Origin: Reticulitermes speratus
Taxonomy: Eukaryota; Arthropoda; Insecta; Blattodea; Rhinotermitidae
Length of the DNA: 64,000 nt
Assembly (NCBI GenBank): GCA_021186555.1
Contig: JAJKFL010000011.1
Location: forward strand, 5,896,501 to 5,960,500
Direction of reading: 5' to 3'
Program-made: the position numbers and the translations under genes
The notes under the pieces: generated by a model
The model's input: only the letters and a program-made list of their open reading frames with translations
The model's database searches: none
Told to the model about the DNA's origin: nothing
Part shown: piece after piece, positions 20,517 through 31,670 of the stretch
Layout: each line of letters opens with the position of its first letter
Position numbering within the stretch: position 1 is the stretch's first letter

Positions 20517-21102
20517 GGTCATTGTAAGAAAAATGTTGATATAAAATCTAATTCTGAACGGTTACAGGGATAGAGCTGTGTGAATCTCCAGACCTAACTC
20601 CCTTAGAGTTTTCTTTGTGGAGTTGGATGAAGAGCGAAGTTTGCAAAAGAAAGTTGGGTACAAGAGACAAATTGCTAACTCGCATTTTGGTTGCTGCTGC
20701 CCGCACAAAGAAATGTGAAGATCAACTTAGACGAACAACACGTGATCTTCGCACACGAGCTGCAAAGTGCACTGAGGTTGACGGTGGAATTTTCGAAAAT
20801 GTATTTTGAACTGTAACAAATTTGCCATTTAAACTTCAATTTAATATTACAATTATCTTCACTTTAATTTAAAGTGAAGGTAATGTTAACAGCCAGTAAT
20901 TTATCTTTCCTTATTACAAGTCACAATGTACAATTTGTGCATTACTGTTGGTAATTTCTAGTTAATAATTCAATTCAATTAAGGTGTAAACAATGCAGTG
21001 AAATTCGCATTGGTCTTGTATTTGCATATTCAAACAGCTCTATCTCGGCAACCATTCAGATTCAGATACATATTCATTGGAACTTTTGTTTTGTCACAAT
21101 GA
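20517..21102 (+). mobile_element. TIR element copy 2 with transposase C-terminal remnant
   Basis: Left end GGTCATTGTAAG, then TCTAATTCTGAACGGTTACA, GGGATAGAGCTGTGTGAATC. Right end is the inverted TTCAAACAGCTCTATCTCGG, CAACCATTCAGATTCAGA, and CACAATGACC. Arms are about 70-80 bp with mismatches. The internal part holds the last 75 or so codons of a DDE transposase. It is homologous to 16655-17130, so this is a small family rather than a chance inverted repeat. Confidence 0.78.
20585..20809 (+). pseudogene. DDE transposase C-terminal fragment (mariner-like), open
   Basis: The frame reads ESPDLTPLEFSLWSWMKSEV, KRKLGTRDKLLTRILVAAAR, EDQLRRTTRDLRTRAAKC, TEVDGGIFENVF, stop. SPDLTPL-E-F-x-LW is the third catalytic block of mariner-type transposases; the usual second acidic residue of the block (D in 'LDFFLW') is E here. 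The upstream three quarters of the protein (HTH, first two Asp) is missing because the left TIR joins directly. It is more intact than the 16.7-kb copy. No function is expected for this fragment. Confidence 0.75.
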
Positions 21103-21375
21103 CCGATACTGTAACCTCCTTCTGAATTACTGTGTAAACATTTTCCTATTATCGATTCTATTATGAAACCTACCAGATGAAGCACACCTCAGCGTAGAAG
21201 CGTATGCATAGGCAAATACATCTCTGTTTGGATGTTCGCCTACATCAGTTTTTATTGTGTATGCTTTGAATGGCATTATTACAATAAAGGACGTAAAATT
21301 TACACAGGACTTATGTTTGAAGTGACGTACATTAGTGCGCCTCTACTGGCTAACGACGTAACTAACATCTGTCGG
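21103..21375. other. unassigned
   Basis: Nothing recognised. Confidence 0.4.
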
Positions 21376-21661
21376 AGAGCCGTGCCATGGCTCAGGCGGT
21401 TAGTCGCCGGCCTCTAACTGCGGAGGCCCGGGTTCGATCCCGGGTCCGTCCATGTGGGATTTGTAGTTGACAAAGTGGCACTGGGACAGGTTTTTCCCCC
21501 GAGTACTTCGGTTTTCCCCTGTCAATTTCATTCCACCGGTGCTCCACTAAAATGGAAAAACGGAAAGAACTAATCATCTTCGTCACAGGGTTGCACAATA
21601 AGCCTCATGGCTGCGGTGAATCCGTAGCATCTGCTGCGGGGCCCTTCGGAACAAAAAAAAA
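21376..21661 (+). mobile_element. SINE-B copy
   Basis: tRNA-like head GAGCCGTGCCATGGCTCAGG, CGGTTAGTCGCCGGCCTCTA, ACTGCGGAGGCCC, B box GGGTTCGATCCCGGG. Body has ACAAAGTGGCACTGGGACAG, CCCCGAGTACTTCGG, CAATTTCATTCCACCGG and GCTCCACTAAAATGG. 3' end ATCTGCTGCGGGGCCCTTC plus A-run. No clear TSD could be drawn. Confidence 0.88.
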
Positions 21662-22123
21662 GTCTGACTGATTAGGTTGTCGGTTATGGCACGTGGTTGA
21701 ATATTGTATCACCCTGACGCAAGAAACAAAGTGGGGTGGGGGGGTTTAAGAAGTATGTAGAAGGCGTAAACTGAGGCGCGGTGCACAAACAAGTTGAACT
21801 GCGGACAAATGCACGGTACATACCCCCACAGCCCAGTCACGACTCTGCTCGACACTGTATGTCACCTCGCCCCCAGACAGGACCACCAACACCTGACGTG
21901 TCAGACAATGAACAGGAGGTGGACCTGGCCCGAACCCATGCCCTACAGCACCTCTGTCATCATCACGTCATCCATTGCTATCATCACTGACGGCGCTGCA
22001 GACAAAGAGATCATTCTCTCGGACTGAATTCTGAAGGCACCACTCGAGATACTTAAGTGGTTCTGCGTTTTGGTAGTTGAGGATGTTCAGGTTTCGGGTC
22101 GTCGATTTTACTTCTGTTTGCGT
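21662..22123. other. unassigned
   Basis: Overlapping short frames at 21781-22027 have no recognisable content. Confidence 0.35.
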
Positions 22124-22325
22124 GATTTCAGGCTTCCACGGCGGTGTAAATGAGATCTTCGCTCTTCGGGGATGTTACGCAGCGTAGAGTGGTAGTGACC
22201 GACGTTTCGGGCAACCATCTTGGACTGCTCGACCTTTGAAGATGGGACCTATAGGTTGTCCCAAAACGTAATTAACTACTAATCTACGCTGCGTAACATC
22301 CCAGAAGAGCGAAGATTTTAATTTT
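22124..22325 (-). mobile_element. fold-back element, degenerate, tail on the left
   Basis: The tail GATTTCAGGCTTCCACGGCG lies at the left, then the arm ATCTTCGCTCTTCGGGGATG, TTACGCAGCGTAG, CCGACGTTTCGGGCAACC. The opposite arm is TTGAAGATGGGACC, TATAGGTTGTCCC, CTACGCTGCGTAACATCCCA, GAAGAGCGAAGAT. This is the mirror orientation of the 47.8- and 53.8-kb copies. The hammerhead-like core is damaged (AAAAC in place of GAAAC). Confidence 0.78.
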
Positions 22326-23216
22326 TTTTTCAAGGTTAATGACTACGTTTGGAATCGATCCTGAAAGATTCTGAATTACAACCTCTTCATTACCATTGAA
22401 CTTAAAGATAATAAAATAACGATTTTTATTATCATCCACTTTAATATTATTATTATATATTTTTTATTTTCACAAATATGTTTTTTCTCTCCAGAAGAGC
22501 CATGTGCTCACATACAGTTTGCTCATACCCGATTTAGACTCGTAGCTTATCCGTTTTCATCCTGAATAATTTATAAATATTTTCTGGTCATTCGAAGAGT
22601 CGTGTGATAATGTATACCAGGAAAATTCTTTCCAAGTATGAACTTGGTGGTAAGTTACCATTCAAATATCAGCATTTTCTGCATATCAGGAAACAGTTCG
22701 CAACTACCTTTAGAACAAATTAAAAGAGTTATTAGTTTTCTACTTTGATCGAATTTAAACTCGTACACTCGTTCATTTCTCAGACTCTGACAGCATCTCT
22801 TGTCCTCACCATGTGTCACGTGTTGGAACACTCCCAGTGCAAATCTCCATGCTGAAGATTTCTTGTTCCATTCTTCCTTGATCCAAACAACATATCCATG
22901 CCAAACTGGCAACAACACTTGCAGCCATTTGTATAATGTTACCAACATCACCACACCATCTGCTCCGTATGTGGCCATCACTCCATGACAAAATGACCAA
23001 TGCACCTTCCAAGATAAAGATCGTATTCACAATGTTGCAGTGCTCCATTACGACGGTCAGGTAGAATGTTCATGAACATATATTTGATGGCGTGTTGTGT
23101 GGAAGCAAAGGGATATGAAAACGAATAAAAGAGTTAAAGTAAATAGAAACTACATTCAACACAAAAGTGTGAAGGAAGTGAGTGAAAATTCAATAACAGA
23201 CACTAAACCTGCATGA
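22326..23216. other. unassigned; contains a 116-codon frame of unknown meaning
   Basis: The minus-strand frame 22655-23005 and an overlapping frame at 22806-23048 look mildly protein-like but match no family I know. No splice or promoter context supports them. A decayed gene or element is possible. Confidence 0.3.
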
Positions 23217-23488
23217 GTTTGATAATTTTTTTTTACTTGCGCAACAGCCCCTAGTGGCCAGGGCCTCCTCATTATCGAGGCTTTATGATCACACTCAGAC
23301 ACACTACAATCGTTAGGACTCTTTTGGAAGAGTGAATCAGCCCGACGCAGAAATCTCTACCTGACAGAACACTCATAAGAGGCAGACATCCATGCTTCCG
23401 GCGGAAATCGAACCCACAATCCCAGCTAGCGAGCGGCCGCAGACCCACGCCTTAGACCGCACGGCCACTGGGATCGGCTGGGTTTGAT
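23217..23488 (-). mobile_element. SINE-A copy (minus), diverged
   Basis: Body about 23224-23478. The right end CACGCCTTAGACCGCACGGC, CACTGGGATCGGC is the inverted head; GAAATCGAACCCACAATCCC is a mutated B box; the left end is the poly-T (A-tail) plus GCGCAACAGCCCCTAG. A short TSD, GTTTGAT, at 23217-23223 and 23482-23488 is plausible. Several indels make this an older copy. Confidence 0.9.
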
Positions 23489-25660
23489 CATAACACATCT
23501 TAATTAGTTCAGAATAGTTTAAAGCACTGTGGATTTGTAAACAAACTGTGTAGGTCTAGTGACTAATATTAGACTTTTCATATTAAACAGTGGGCCAAAG
23601 TAATTTAATAGTATAATTTTTACTTCTGTTTATTTACACCAGTCCAGGTCCATATGTTATTCTTAGCATCCTGTGCTCAGACACCCTTAATCCATGTTCT
23701 TCCCTTAGGATGTGGAATGAGATTTTGCGCCCTTAAAAGAAAGATAAATTTTGAAGTTAGTTTTTATGTCTTTAATGTTTTTAGTGACTAAATGGTAAGG
23801 TAAATTATTCTTAACTGAGCCGTAGCAATAGGTTGCCGAATTTAATATTGACGACATTATTAATGAAAATTACTTTTATGATTTAAACATTCTAACTGTT
23901 ATTCTGAAGTATAAAAATACATTAGTTTATAAATAAGAATTATACAAAGCATATATAAAATGCTTGGACAAAGTCAAGAGAGAGTTTTTCACATCAAAAT
24001 AAAGAAAATTTCATATAAGCTTATGTCCGGAAATGAGTGGTTTGTGAGTTAATTGAAGGAGTACATTCAAAAATACATACTTTAAGTATATAATACTCGT
24101 ATTTTACTTATAAGTGACCTAATACATTTACAATAAACTGTTGAGTTCTTATTGTTTATCGAGTCACAATTAAGAAAAAATGCCCAGAATGTCCTCCTCT
24201 TCAATAATTTCTCGTACGGGCACGTCTGATCACGGACTGTCGCACTGTGTCAAAGATCGCGGGGCGGCTGCGAATTTTTTGACAGGCATCGAAAATGCTC
24301 TGGTGACATGTCTGTTTATTTTTACTCGGAGCCGAACACAGTAGGATATTTAAGTTTCCCCACTTATACAAATCTGAAGTACTGCGGTCGGGTAAATGTG
24401 GGTTCTGTACTTCGAAAATTAAGTGTTTGCGGACGTATATTGTTATAAACGTTTTTCCTTGTCTTCGTGTGGGATATCGCCTCTGAATCTTTTTTTTAGA
24501 TATTTTAGATACACCCTGTATAATTTCACGAGTTTAATGTAGTTTTAACTGCTGTCATACGTTTACCCGTTGTGTGTGTTTGGTTGATTCTGCAGCTGGG
24601 AAAATTCGGGATTTGGATTTTAATACTGTTTTAACAAGTAAACAATGGGTATACTCTATTGCTTATGTACAGATGTTTGTGTTGCAATTGGTGTCTTATG
24701 TTTTGAGACTTGTAATTCATTGTTGACAGTTATTTGAAACAGAAAAGATGAAGCAATCACTATGCCAGTAGATTAATATTAAATATTTGGACAATTCAAA
24801 GAAAGCATAAAGTTGCAGTAGTAATTGGCATCCGTAAGCTTCTACGTGTCGGCACAGGAAGGAACAGTAGAAGTGAAGCTCAACAATGCGCAACGCTTCT
24901 GTGACTTGCTGACGTGTCACTCACAAATATTATATTACTGTATCGCTAGACGTAACTGTCGTATTTGTGTACAAATTCCTAGCACGTTAACAAGGGTTTA
25001 TTCAGCTTTTTGCAACTATAAAAGAGACAGATTTTAGCTCAATATCTGAGTCACATGTTAAAAAATCGCTTTTTTTACTACATAATCTTCCTTCAAAAAG
25101 CACTATTGTTGATGAACGATTCATAGAACACTTGTGATTTATCATTATAGAAACATTCACCATATTACGTCTCTATCAACAATGGACGATGGGTGAGAAG
25201 AAGTTCATAACTCGCTAGGCCAGACTAGTTAACATTTATTTAATATTTGCTTTCAACTTGGAAAATTTTCAGTCCTGCATAATGTCTCCTGTTTATTGAT
25301 ATTTATGAATACAGACCTTTAAATTGTTGCTTCAGTTCCTTGACCTGGAAGCAAGGTCCTCATACGGAATTCTACTAAATGCATTTACGGTCAGTTCTGC
25401 TATTATGCGTGTTTCTTTAACGTGAAGTGACTACAAAGCGATTGATGAGTTGGTGATCGTTGTTTGTACAACGCGAACTTTCGCACACGCGTGTTGGCTA
25501 TTACGCGATTTCAGCGGCCAGTGTGAAGTTATAAGTTTGGATGGCGGGCCAAAATTTTTTGACGGAACCCAATTATTATTATTATGGGGGTTTCTATAAA
25601 GTGAGGTCTCACAAGAAAGCAAATATTGCGGTATACCAGAACCGCCTGTACTTATTTAAA
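23489..25660. other. unassigned; possible transposase 3' end at ~24180-24535 (minus)
   Basis: TACACCCTGTATA at about 24510 looks like an inverted transposon terminus. On the minus strand a short frame gives 'FDTVRQSVIRRAR' then a broken 'IEEEDILGIF', weakly like the C-terminus of mariner-type transposases. The rest holds nothing recognised. Confidence 0.3.
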
Positions 25661-25664
25661 ATTA

Positions 25665-25780
25665 GGTAAACTTTATGACACCATGAAGACCTATAAAGGG
25701 AGAAGAGGTAGAGTTCCACTTATTCTTAAGTTCTGTCTTCATGGCGTAGACGGGAAAGTCTTTTGCTTTTTACATTACAT
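25665..25780. mobile_element. SINE-D 3'-end fragments, head to head
   Basis: ACTTTATGACACCATGAAGA, TAGAGTTCCACTTATTCTTA (minus-oriented SINE-D 3' part) is followed at once by TTCATGGCGTAGACGGGAAA, the same 3' end in plus orientation. Two truncated copies, or a fold-back rearrangement, abut here. Confidence 0.5.
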
Positions 25781-25927
25781 TAAGTTGATCTATAAATATT
25801 TATATAATAATAGGCCTTCGAAAGATGAAAAGGATTTTAAACCTGGGTCGTCTGTTTTATAAGATAGTCTTCTAATGTCCTATGAAGAAATGTTCAATTT
25901 GCGTGCCCCACAGAGCGTAGTATTTGT

Positions 25928-26757
25928 AACTGTATTGTATTGTATTGTATTTATTACACATTCCAGCACATCCATACAAGGCAAAAGCCATTGGATACAG
26001 AACTTGTCACACAACATGAACTAGCTATAATCGGCAAGCGTCATCTAAACAATGCATATAAATACAATAGGAAATAAAATCATGCACATAAAATTTAGTT
26101 GTTATGCATTACTTATACCTACATAACATTTACAATACATGTATAAAACAATCAATATATTAAAATATATATACATGACAATAAGGTAAAATATGACAAT
26201 GTAGTCATGACTATCCAAGGAGCTATCCCTGGCTAAAATATTCCTCTAAGGTGTAGAAGGATTTGGAATGTAAGAAAGCACTTAGAGCCGCTCTAAATTG
26301 TTTAATATTAGGGGATAACTCTTTTATATTTGAAGGAAGATGATTAAAGAGTTTTATACCAAAATAATAAGGTCCTCTCTGATAAGTTGTTAGATTTGTC
26401 TGCGGGCGGTAAAGATCGAAATTACGCCTTGTGTTAACACCATGTATTTGTGATGTTGTATGATATAAACCCTTGTTATTCACAATGAATGTCAATAAGG
26501 AAAATATGTATTGAGACTGCAATGGCAAAATTCTCCAAACCCTAAATGCATCCCTACAAGAATCCCTGGGTCTCAAACCACTCATAATTCTAATTATTCT
26601 CTTTTGAATTCTAAAAATTTGTATGCTGTAGGAGGAGTTGCCCCAAAAAATAATTCCGTAGGTCAAAAGGGAATGGAAATAGGAGTAATATACTATTTTT
26701 AATGTCTCAATGGGCATAATGGGTTTAATCACCCTCATTAGATAACAAGCCTTGCAC
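25928..26757 (-). mobile_element. LINE-3: 5'-truncated non-LTR retrotransposon
   Basis: Minus-strand element with the last part of an RT open reading frame (26223-26738) and a 3' UTR of about 290 bp. It ends in AATAAATACAATACAATAC, a polyadenylation-like signal plus a short-motif tail. Truncation is at about 26757, next to an (AGCTA)n tract. RT fingers, palm catalytic motif and endonuclease are absent. Confidence 0.85.
26223..26738 (-). pseudogene. reverse transcriptase C-terminal fragment (Jockey/CR1/RTE-type LINE)
   Basis: Uninterrupted 171 codons from the first in-frame Met, and open a few codons further up to a stop near 26758. Residues 1-40 read MRVIKPIMPIETLKIVYYSY, FHSLLTYGIIFWGNSS, the thumb/connection region following the RT palm in insect LINEs. 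Then IFRIQKRIIRIMSGLRPRDSC, PLQSQYIFSLLTFIVNN, GVNTRRNFDLYRPQTN, TTYQRGPYYFGIKLFNHLPS, NIKELS and a terminal FLHSKSFYTLEEY. This C-terminal domain is common in insect genomes. The Met at 26738 is internal to the parent protein, not a true start. The open frame suggests a fairly young truncation, but it cannot encode a functional RT. Confidence 0.88.
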
Positions 26758-26787
26758 TAAGCTAAGCTAAGCTAAACTAAGCTAAGG
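26755..26787. repeat. (AGCTA)n simple repeat
   Basis: CTAAGCTAAGCTAAGCTAAA, CTAAGCTAAGG at the 5'-truncation point of LINE-3. Confidence 0.85.
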
Positions 26788-27210
26788 CATGGACAACGGA
26801 GGAGTCGAAGGGAAAGAGATTTTCTATTTTCCAAAATATCCAAATGGCACAGGGGCCCACACAGACTTTTATAATTGAGTAACAGGAATACAGCTACTGG
26901 GCATGATTCTGACCACTTACCTTAGTCTAGTGCCGTGTGTGTCTTTATGGTGTGCAGAGGTACTTTAGGCCTAATATTACCGTCAGCTTACCTGATACTG
27001 AAAACAGGCATGTGATGACCTCCAACAGGAAAAGATGTTAACCTGTTGGTGGGCTTAAACTAACTCAAGTTCTTGATAATATATTTAGGTGGATTGTGAT
27101 TTCTGACAGCCATTTTATCTCCAGGCGTCTGTGGTCAAAGCAATTTTAGGCCGGAGAAATCCTGAACGGAGTTCTTGGTTTTTCAGGCATTGTAAAGGTA
27201 AAAAAAAATT
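26788..27210. other. unassigned
   Basis: Nothing recognised. Confidence 0.4.
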
Positions 27211-27750
27211 GTGTACACCAGCGGTATTCAACGTTTCTTGTTCGCGTACCCCCACATATAATTTCTCTTCAACTTTGTACCCCCAAAGTTGTTGGTGCAT
27301 AATTCAAGTTATACATAGTCTATAATCTACATCTAAAATAAGTTAAATAAATTACATCCAAAATAATGTATTAAATAATAAGTTTTAAATGAGAAAAAGG
27401 AAAATCAAGTTCTTAAAGAACACATATATTATTGCCTATCATATAAAAATTAATAAAGTAACAAAGGTATTTTAGTATAGCAAAATTATATGTAGTATGT
27501 GGCATGAACTTAAACTAGCCGCCCAGATAAGAATCGCATAAAGGATAGAGAGAGAGAGAGAGAGAGAAATGGCGCTCCAAAATTGCATGTCCTTACGTCC
27601 GGGTCTCTTGTGGCTAACCCTAAATCTGGCCCTGATTATTCAGTGTTTATCATGAAATATATTTATTTTTTTTATTTTAGTACCCCCTAAGTTGTCTTCG
27701 CGTACCCCCGGGGGTACGCTTACCCCAGGTTGAATACCACTGGTGTACAC
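27211..27750. mobile_element. hAT-type MITE, 524 bp, 8-bp TSD
   Basis: A perfect 8-bp TSD, GTGTACAC, at 27211-27218 and 27743-27750 encloses 27219-27742. Ends are CAGCGGTATTCAACGTTTCT and, inverted, CAGTGGTATTCAACCTGGGG. The CAG(T/C)GGT...TTCAAC terminal pattern plus 8-bp TSD is diagnostic of hAT elements. GTACCCCC repeats occur subterminally on both sides (TTCGCGTACCCCC left, CGCGTACCCCCGGGGGTACG right). An AT-rich core with an (AG)n tract at about 27548-27567 has no transposase. Confidence 0.95.
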
Positions 27751-28139
27751 CGCGAATGCACATGGAGGACTGGATTTATACTTCCATATATTCTTAATAT
27801 CTGCACTAGATAGAGAGAGTAGTCAGTTTCTCTCATCGGCAGCTTTTCTTCCGGGGTGAGAGACCCCGGTACCCTACCAGTATGAGTTTAAGGAGTGGGA
27901 GCGGGTAACAGTGCCGGTCTTGATGCTTAGGAGAAGATAAAAATGTTCTGTGTTTGTATGGAATTGAATCAGGCTCCCTTAGCTTTTGATCCCATATCCT
28001 AGTTAGATTACCGATTAAAGTATGCAAGTATGAATTCATTAATCCACACACATTCTCAATTCGTACTCCACTTACCATATTCCATCATATTACTAGCATT
28101 GCAGCAAGTTCCATTAAATTACAACTAATTAACTAACTC
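27751..28139. other. unassigned
   Basis: Nothing certain. Confidence 0.4.
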
Positions 28140-28300
28140 AGCAGAGCAGAGTCCTTCCTGAGAAGCTAAGAGTTCCTCAGCTAATCAAGACATTTCCACC
28201 ATTTTATGGAACACGAAGGTTCGTTACCGCCTTCACAAACGCCTGCCATTTCCCTATCCTTAGCCAGATCAATCCAGTCCCTTTCAACTCAACTTACCTT
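28140..28300 (-). mobile_element. LINE-1 3'-end fragment (minus)
   Basis: AGAGTCCTTCCTGAGAAGCT, AAGAGTTCCTCAGCTAATCA, TTTTATGGAACACGAAGG, CAGATCAATCCAGTCCCTTT are the reverse complement of the LINE-1 3' end (compare 35400-35580). Confidence 0.75.
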
Positions 28301-29499
28301 CTTAAGATTGAATCTCTACACATGCAACTTCTGTGCTGTTTGTTTATTTACCATCAGTCTTTCCCTAACTTTTGCAATCACAAGATAATTATCCGTATCA
28401 TGGTCAGCACCTCTGAAATATCCTACATCGAGTATACTTGAATTTCATCTCTAATCTATCAATTTCCTGATTAATATACACATTAAAATACAAACAAAAG
28501 GGCTACGTTGCACTTTGCAGAAGAATATCAGATTAGGCGAACAATTGTATGGTTAAACGAGTTTGTGTCGCATTCCGTTGTGTATGTGAGCAGTACCACC
28601 GGGGTTGCTTCCTAATTTACCATGTTTGATAAGTATTCCCTTAATAGTTATAAATATTTCACTGTTACTGTCGTTTAACATTGCATAATGGACTTCATGT
28701 GCGCCAGAGAATTGTTATAATAGATTACCTTGTCGTCGCATAACAATAGACTGAAAACTGGTTCTACAATTATGTGTAACAGGTCCATAAACTAGGCGGT
28801 GAATATATTTATTCTTCATATTCTTTGTTCTGGCTTCCGAGAAAATGCTGCGTATTGTACATATAGAACTTATGCAACTCTCGTGCACAGTTGCCCTGTC
28901 TGAGCTCTAAATCACACAGTGACACTTGCATACGTGCAGTATTGTTACTGCTAGTAACAAAATGTAAGCAGTTACCACCAAAGTCTACACTGCTGTCTCC
29001 AAAGTTACGTCGGTCAGTTAAATATATTTTTCTCTCTCTATTAATGCGCGTGCCTGCATTATGTAACTATATGTTAACTTCACTAAACACGACAATTAAC
29101 GAAATCTAAACAATATCCTTCCGCCAGGAAAGAAATTTTATCTTGAAGATTCGCGTGGAGATTTTCAACTTCGCATGCAAGTAGGATCCATTTCAGCATA
29201 AAATTTGAGATGCTTTTCAACGTCACAAGCATTTTAACTAACTAAAGTAAACTAGATAAGTTTTTTTTACAGAAAATCTCTGTGGTAACAGAACGTTCTG
29301 TTTTGTATACAGAGAGCGCATTTTATCTGACAACTTTTATGTGTCACTTCCGCCGCTACACTGTCGCACATGTGGACGGACGACCATAAGCGAGCCGATA
29401 GAGACTGACTACTGACGACGCTTAGGTAAAACGAGTGTATAATTTCGAATCTCGTCGCTAAACCGTCAAAAATTTATAGTTTTTCTTAACCTAAGCAAA
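28301..29499. other. unassigned
   Basis: Nothing recognised. Confidence 0.4.
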
Positions 29500-29945
29500 T
29501 AGTGTGTAAATAAATTTCACATTGTTGACACCGTGCATCTTCGTCATATTAAATTAAGTTATAAACCAACCGATGCACACTAAAACCACTTTTTAAGTAG
29601 CTTTATTATAAAATTGTTAAAATTGTACCCCTACACGTGTTTCGATCCTAGGATCATCGTCAGGGGGGTTTATTGCTAAAAGCTACAGTCACTTCAACAC
29701 ATGATTTAAAATATTCTATCTGCACTTTGAAACATAAGTTAAAATCTTGTAAAAAGATTCTCTAAAAGTTTTAAAATTATAAAAGCACTGTAGATGGTAG
29801 ATTGTGGAACTGCTGGCGTGTGGTATTAAAAGCATATGAAATGTTTTTGCGTGGAGCGGAGTGTACTACGTATTGTGCGGTGAGGAGTACTACGGTGGAG
29901 TTTTAGTGTGCATCGGTTGGTTTATAACTTAATTTAGTGTGTAAA
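29500..29945 (-). mobile_element. PLE-like hammerhead-bearing element with 36-bp inverted repeats
   Basis: Perfect inverted repeats at 29551-29586 and 29900-29935 (AAATTAAGTTATAAACCAAC, CGATGCACACTAAAAC). Just outside, TTTCACATTGTTGACACCG, TGCATCTTCGTC matches the 5' starts of the elements at 38585 and 41651. One hammerhead-like motif sits inside at 29627-29668. There is no coding sequence. It is probably a non-autonomous Penelope-like derivative. Confidence 0.6.
29627..29668 (-). ncRNA. hammerhead-ribozyme-like motif
   Basis: Minus strand: helix I CCCC, core CTGACGA, one extra T, helix II GATCC/GGATC with a TA loop, GAAAC, palindromic helix III (ACACGTGT), GTA triplet, helix I GGGG. All invariant core positions are present. 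Helix III is too short for a stable monomer and is self-complementary between molecules, as described for PLE hammerheads. The extra base between core and helix II may lower activity. Confidence 0.65.
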
Positions 29946-31314
29946 TAGTTGAAAATATGTCCCACTTCGATATGTATCGTTTTCCAATTTTCAGTTAACT
30001 CTTATTTTGTCACTGGACTCATATAATATGTGCAGTTGGAACAGTTTCACTAAATAATCCAAGATTTATTGTCACTGTCCTTCAGCAGAATGCGGAAATT
30101 CAATACCGCTGATACCAAAGTTCACAAATCTAGATATCTATCATCTGTCCGCATATCAAAATCGCCTATGATTCATCGGTTCACATTTTAATCCTTCAGT
30201 GACGCGGAGGTTTAAATTCCAACTAATTTCCATAGCGGAGGGATTTTTAGTTTGTTATTCTTAAATGCATTCAAGATCTTAGAGTGCACCTCGGCCGGCA
30301 GCATGTGAAGAACTAAAGTTCCGTACAGTGCACCGAGCCCTGCATTGAGCAGTTAAAGCCTAGTTATTGCTTTGTGTAAAAGAGGTTTAGTAATAAAAAA
30401 TTCCGCATTCTGCCCACATACCGTGTTTATGTATTTTGTGTGTATCTCAGTGTAAACAGTGAATTTTCCCCTGTACTGCCTTAACTGACCGGTTTTTGTA
30501 AACGAAATGGAGAGTGTTTACTGCGCGGTACGATTGGGCCTTTAAGTAAAACAGATTCCGCTTCGTACTTAAAGGTTTTGTATTATATTGTTTGTTCTAC
30601 CAAAAGGCCGCTACCGAAAATATTTCCCCACCAAACGTCTGCATATTTTGACTTTTATACAAGTCGCAGATCTGGCCCATACTAGGGCCCATCACGTTCC
30701 TATAGTAACACAAACCAGATGTCTCTTATGAGGCCTTTCACCTAAATTATTGTGGATTTTGTAATCCCCTTCATAATCAGAACTGAAGACAATTGAATTG
30801 TTGAAGCTTCTTGTAGTTGATATACAGAGTGTTTTAAGTTTGGAACGGTTACGGAGATAATGGCGATATAAGTGTTATTCTTGAACGAGAACTGTTATGC
30901 ATTTAGTGATTACCAAACACATATTAAAGCTAGGATGATTCTGTAGTTCCTGTAATGTTAACACCCGTGCTTAACATCTAATTAACATCTGAATATCATA
31001 AAGACTTTGATTAAGTAAGAAAAACTCTCACTGTTTTAATAAAAATTGTCCTTAGGCTTTCAAGTACTTTACATAGCACACGCTCCGCCGCGTGGCTCGG
31101 CTTCGCTATCCTCTCAACTACGGACTTGCGCAGTGTACGGATAACACATTATGGTAAACAGGCACAGTATGTAGAACCGCAGGAAGACTGCATTTTTGTC
31201 GCGTTAGTGTCTCCTGAAACGTTCAGTTTGGGTATATGTATTGTTGGTTATTTGAATGTAATTCAACGTTAGAAACTTTCCTCTGAAGTGTAGAAGATTC
31301 CCCCTGGAACCGCC
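29946..31314. other. unassigned
   Basis: Nothing recognised. TATACAGAGTGTTTTAAG near 30820 looks like a transposon terminus, but no partner end was found. Confidence 0.35.
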
Positions 31315-31670
31315 TATATATATATATATATATATATTGTGTGTGTTTCGTTTGTGTGTGCGTAAGTAGTATGGTATATAAAATAACTACATGAATTTTA
31401 CTTACCATCTGGTATAGATATATATATATACATATACACATATCTATATATGTACATATATATATATGTATATGTGTGTGTTTTGTTTGTGTGCGCGTAA
31501 TAGTATGTATCTAAATAACTACTAATTGTATTAACACAGGTATAGATAGTACACATAACATATATATAGTATATGTGTGTGGTTTTTGTTTGTGGTCCTA
31601 AATAATATGGTATGTAAAAGAACTACATGATTGTACTTAACACCAGTATATATATGTGTATATGTAAATA
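31315..31670. repeat. three-unit ~140-bp AT-rich tandem repeat
   Basis: Each unit runs (TA)n, GTGTGTGTTTTGTTTGTGTG, a GTATGGTATATAAAATAACT-like block, ACATGA.TT.TACTTA and a TA-rich end. Later units carry many single-base deletions. Confidence 0.8.

Noticed and set aside
22655-23048. Overlapping minus-strand frames of 116 and 80 codons
   Set aside because: They overlap in different frames, match no family I recognise, and have no start, splice or promoter context.
24180-24535. Possible mariner-type transposase end with TACACCCTGTATA terminus
   Set aside because: Only a short weak match and a single terminus; kept as a note in the unassigned entry, not as a call.
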